Made by a program: the position numbers and the translations under genes. 64,000 nt of DNA from Candidatus Pullilachnospira intestinigallinarum. GTDB lineage: Bacteria; Bacillota; Clostridia; Lachnospirales; Lachnospiraceae. Location of the stretch: the NCBI GenBank assembly GCA_018711275.1, contig DVIN01000043.1:1-64000 (forward strand), in the 5' to 3' direction. The notes beneath the pieces were generated by a model. The model did no database searches and was not told the origin of the DNA. It worked only from the letters and a program-made list of their open reading frames with translations. This document shows positions 61,635 to 64,000 of the stretch, in pieces; position 1 is the first letter of the stretch, and each line of letters opens with the position of its first letter.

Positions 61635-63776
61635 ATGGACATTATTCAGGCATTGACCGGAGAACTTCAGGTGAAGCGCTGGCAGGTGGAAGCTGCCGTA
61701 AAGCTGATCGATGAGGGAAATACGATTCCATTTATTTCCCGTTACCGTAAGGAGGCAACAGGTTCGCTTAACGATGAAGTTCTGCGAAATCTTCATGAGC
61801 GCCTGATTTATCTGAGAAATCTGGAAGATAAGAAAAACCAGGTGCTTTCCAGCATCCGGGAGCAGGAGAAGCTGACGCCGGAACTGGAAAAGGCGATTCT
61901 GGAAGCCCAGACGCTGGTGGTGGTGGAGGATCTCTACCGTCCCTACCGCCCCAAACGCCGCACCAGGGCTACCATAGCAAAGGAAAAAGGGCTGGAGCCT
62001 CTGGCAAATATCATTTCCCTGCAGATGACCAGCCGTCCCCTGGAAGAGGAGGCAGCGCCCTTTGTGTCGGAGGAAAAGGGCGTGGCCACTGTGCAGGAGG
62101 CGCTGGCAGGCGTCATGGACATCCTGGCGGAAGCGGTTTCCGATGAGGCGGATTACCGGATTCATATCCGGAAAATGACCGTAAAGTCCGGTTCCATTTC
62201 TTCCACAGCCAAAAAAGAAGGGGAACCGTCCGTCTATGAGATGTATTATGATTTCGAGGAACCCATTTCCAAAATTGCCGGTCACCGGGTGCTGGCGCTG
62301 AACCGGGGAGAGAAGGAAAAAATCCTGACGGTGAAGGTGAACGCGCCGGAGGAGGAGATTCTCTCCTGGCTGAAGCGACAGGTGATTCGCCGGGACAATC
62401 CTTATACTACGCCTGTACTGGAGCAGATGACGGAGGACAGCTACCGCCGCCTGATCGCGCCTGCCATTGAGCGGGAGATCCGCGGCGATCTGACGGAAAA
62501 GGCTGAAGACGGGGCTATCCGGGTGTTCGGAAAGAACCTGGAACAGCTGCTGATGCAGCCCCCGATCGTGGGAAAAGTGGTGCTGGGCTGGGATCCGGCC
62601 TTCCGTACCGGCTGCAAGCTGGCGGTGGTGGATGAGACCGGGAAGGTACTGGATACCACGGTGATTTATCCCACGGCTCCCACCACGGACGCAAAGATCC
62701 GCGCGGCCAAAGATACGCTGAAGAAGCTGATCTCCAAATATCATGTGGATCTGATCTCCCTGGGAAACGGAACAGCCTCGAGAGAATCGGAGCAGGTGAT
62801 TGTGGAACTCCTGAAGGAGATTCCGGAAAAAGTACAGTATGTGATTACCAATGAGGCAGGGGCGTCCGTATACTCTGCCAGCAAGCTGGCTACGGAGGAG
62901 TTCCCGAATTTTGATGTGGGGCAGAGAAGCGCGGCCTCCATTGCCAGAAGACTTCAGGATCCGCTGGCAGAGCTGGTGAAGATTGATCCCAAAGCCATCG
63001 GCGTGGGACAGTATCAGCATGACATGAACCAGAAAAAGCTGGGAGAAGCCCTCACCGGCGTGGTGGAAGATTGTGTAAACCGGGTGGGCGTGGATCTGAA
63101 TACCGCTTCCGCTTCCCTGCTGGAGTATATTTCCGGCGTCAGCAAGACCATCGCGAAAAACATTGTGGCCTACCGGGAAGAGAACGGCCGTTTCCGCGAC
63201 AGAAGAGAACTTCTGAAGGTGGCAAAGCTGGGACCGAAGGCTTTTGAGCAGTGTGCCGGTTTTATGCGGATTCTGGGAGGAGATAATCCGCTGGATGCCA
63301 CCAGCGTACATCCGGAAAGTTATGATGCGGTGAAAAAACTGTTCGCCCAGCAGGGATTTACCGTGGAAGAGTATTTTGGAACCGGGCATCCGGTGATTTT
63401 TATCAAGGATTACCGGAAAACGGCGGAAGCACTGGGGATCGGTGAGATTACCCTGAGAGACGTGGTGGCGGAGCTGGGCCGTCCGGGCCGGGATCCCCGG
63501 GAGGATATGCCTAAGCCGGTGCTGCGGTCGGATGTACTGGATATGAAGGATCTGAAAGAAGGAATGATTCTGAAAGGAACCGTCCGGAATGTGATTGATT
63601 TCGGGGCATTTGTGGATATCGGCGTTCATCAGGACGGTCTGGTGCATATCTCTCAGATGAGCGAGAAATATATCAAACATCCGCTGGAAGTGGTCAGCGT
63701 GGGCGATGTGGTGGAAGTGAAGGTGATCAGCCTGGATCTGGCCAGAAAGAGGATCGGGCTTTCCATGAAGCTGTAA
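61635..63776 (+). CDS. tex: Tex-family S1 RNA-binding transcription accessory protein
   Basis: A 713-residue protein with the full Tex plan: N-terminal helical part, YqgF/RuvX-like nuclease-fold domain (about 315-445, with GWDPAFRTGCKLAVVD), helix-hairpin-helix pair (about 485-560, NTASASLLEYISGVSK) and a C-terminal S1 RNA-binding domain (about 640-713, LKGTVRNVIDFGAFVDIG). It binds nucleic acids and affects transcription in many bacteria. AAAAAGGAG precedes the ATG. It ends at a strong terminator. Confidence 0.95.
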   Translation: MDIIQALTGELQVKRWQVEAAVKLIDEGNTIPFISRYRKEATGSLNDEVLRNLHERLIYLRNLEDKKNQVLSSIREQEKLTPELEKAILEAQTLVVVEDLYRPYRPKRRTRATIAKEKGLEPLANIISLQMTSRPLEEEAAPFVSEEKGVATVQEALAGVMDILAEAVSDEADYRIHIRKMTVKSGSISSTAKKEGEPSVYEMYYDFEEPISKIAGHRVLALNRGEKEKILTVKVNAPEEEILSWLKRQVIRRDNPYTTPVLEQMTEDSYRRLIAPAIEREIRGDLTEKAEDGAIRVFGKNLEQLLMQPPIVGKVVLGWDPAFRTGCKLAVVDETGKVLDTTVIYPTAPTTDAKIRAAKDTLKKLISKYHVDLISLGNGTASRESEQVIVELLKEIPEKVQYVITNEAGASVYSASKLATEEFPNFDVGQRSAASIARRLQDPLAELVKIDPKAIGVGQYQHDMNQKKLGEALTGVVEDCVNRVGVDLNTASASLLEYISGVSKTIAKNIVAYREENGRFRDRRELLKVAKLGPKAFEQCAGFMRILGGDNPLDATSVHPESYDAVKKLFAQQGFTVEEYFGTGHPVIFIKDYRKTAEALGIGEITLRDVVAELGRPGRDPREDMPKPVLRSDVLDMKDLKEGMILKGTVRNVIDFGAFVDIGVHQDGLVHISQMSEKYIKHPLEVVSVGDVVEVKVISLDLARKRIGLSMKL

Positions 63777-63818
63777 GAATTCCGCCGCGGAAAAAATTGC
63801 AGAGACTGAAAAAAAGAG

Positions 63819-63877
63819 TTTCCGAAACGGAGAACGAGCGCAGGTAAGTAGCCGTTCTCCGTTCCGGAAATTTTTTT
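63819..63877 (+). terminator. Terminator after tex
   Basis: TTCCGAAACGGAGAACG pairs with CGTTCTCCGTTCCGGAA, followed by eight T. The last 120 bases of the window hold no gene I can support. Confidence 0.93.
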
Positions 63878-64000
63878 GTTGACGGTGATTACCGAAGGGG
63901 ATTTTGCCGTGCCCGCCCGGGAAGCGGCAGATGCTTTTTCAGCCATACGGATGAAAACAGGTTTATCCGGACGTTTGAAAGTCCTTCCCCATCGCGATCG

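Noticed and set aside
61404-63680. Long open frame antisense to tex
   Set aside because: Covers tex exactly on the other strand, no ribosome site and no recognisable domain.
63876-64000. Open frame from a TTG to the window end
   Set aside because: No ribosome site, starts in the T-run of the tex terminator, and too short to judge.

Overview
The window looks like the chromosome of a low-oxygen, fermentative member of the Clostridia, most likely Lachnospiraceae-like (Bacillota). The reasons are strong AGGAGG ribosome sites, Rnf-type flavoproteins, a clostridial-type AdhE, a two-OB-fold SSB, Rpn-family PD-(D/E)XK proteins, an L-box in front of dapA and a prfB gene with a +1 frameshift. Genus and species cannot be named from sequence alone. 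No tRNA, rRNA, IS transposase, phage or CRISPR array was seen.

Layout. 1-5.8 kb: the end of a non-canonical Rnf-like cluster (rnfD, an rnfG carrying an inserted tandem repeat, and an rnfE-like membrane protein without the expected cysteines), a broken Rpn gene, and apbE, the flavin transferase such proteins need. 5.9-12.5 kb: a ClC antiporter, then a divergent operon with overlapping genes encoding HsdM-like and HsdS-like proteins (no HsdR), a Cof-type HAD phosphatase and a SAM methyltransferase. 12.6-21.3 kb: the most unusual region. A three-gene two-component operon seems to divide a GHKL/AgrC-type kinase between two proteins: one keeps the phospho-acceptor histidine but has no ATPase domain, the other has the ATPase domain but no histidine. 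A LytTR regulator lies between them. Divergent from it is a tandem array of four paralogous solute-binding lipoproteins with no permease or ATPase. The shared intergenic region carries GCAAACG/CGTTTGC repeats that fit LytTR operators.

21.4-30 kb: a Ca2+ P-type ATPase, a PLC-like protein, adhE (consensus promoter with a Rex-like operator) and typA. 30-32.8 kb: ssb, then a lysine-riboswitch-controlled dapA-dapB operon. 33-39.4 kb: a complete ABC importer operon ending in an atypical GDPD-like protein, an unknown protein and a PHP phosphoesterase, suggesting uptake and cleavage of a phosphodiester. 39.4-43 kb: a second Rpn gene that apparently starts at ATA, a YoaK-like membrane protein, a small repeat lipoprotein and an orphan eukaryotic-type HisA.

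43-51 kb: housekeeping genes (hpf, secA, an HAD hydrolase, a LamG-metallophosphoesterase, a coiled-coil protein, prfB). 51-54.3 kb: a YdjI/YdjG/YdjH-like membrane-stress trio without PspA. 54.6-59 kb: a threonine/lysine branch (ThrR-like ACT protein, hom, an alkaline-phosphatase-superfamily proposed homoserine kinase, lysC). 59-63.8 kb: three small membrane protein families (DUF975, DUF2752, DUF4190-like) and tex. All promoter, operator and terminator calls come from reading motifs and are untested.
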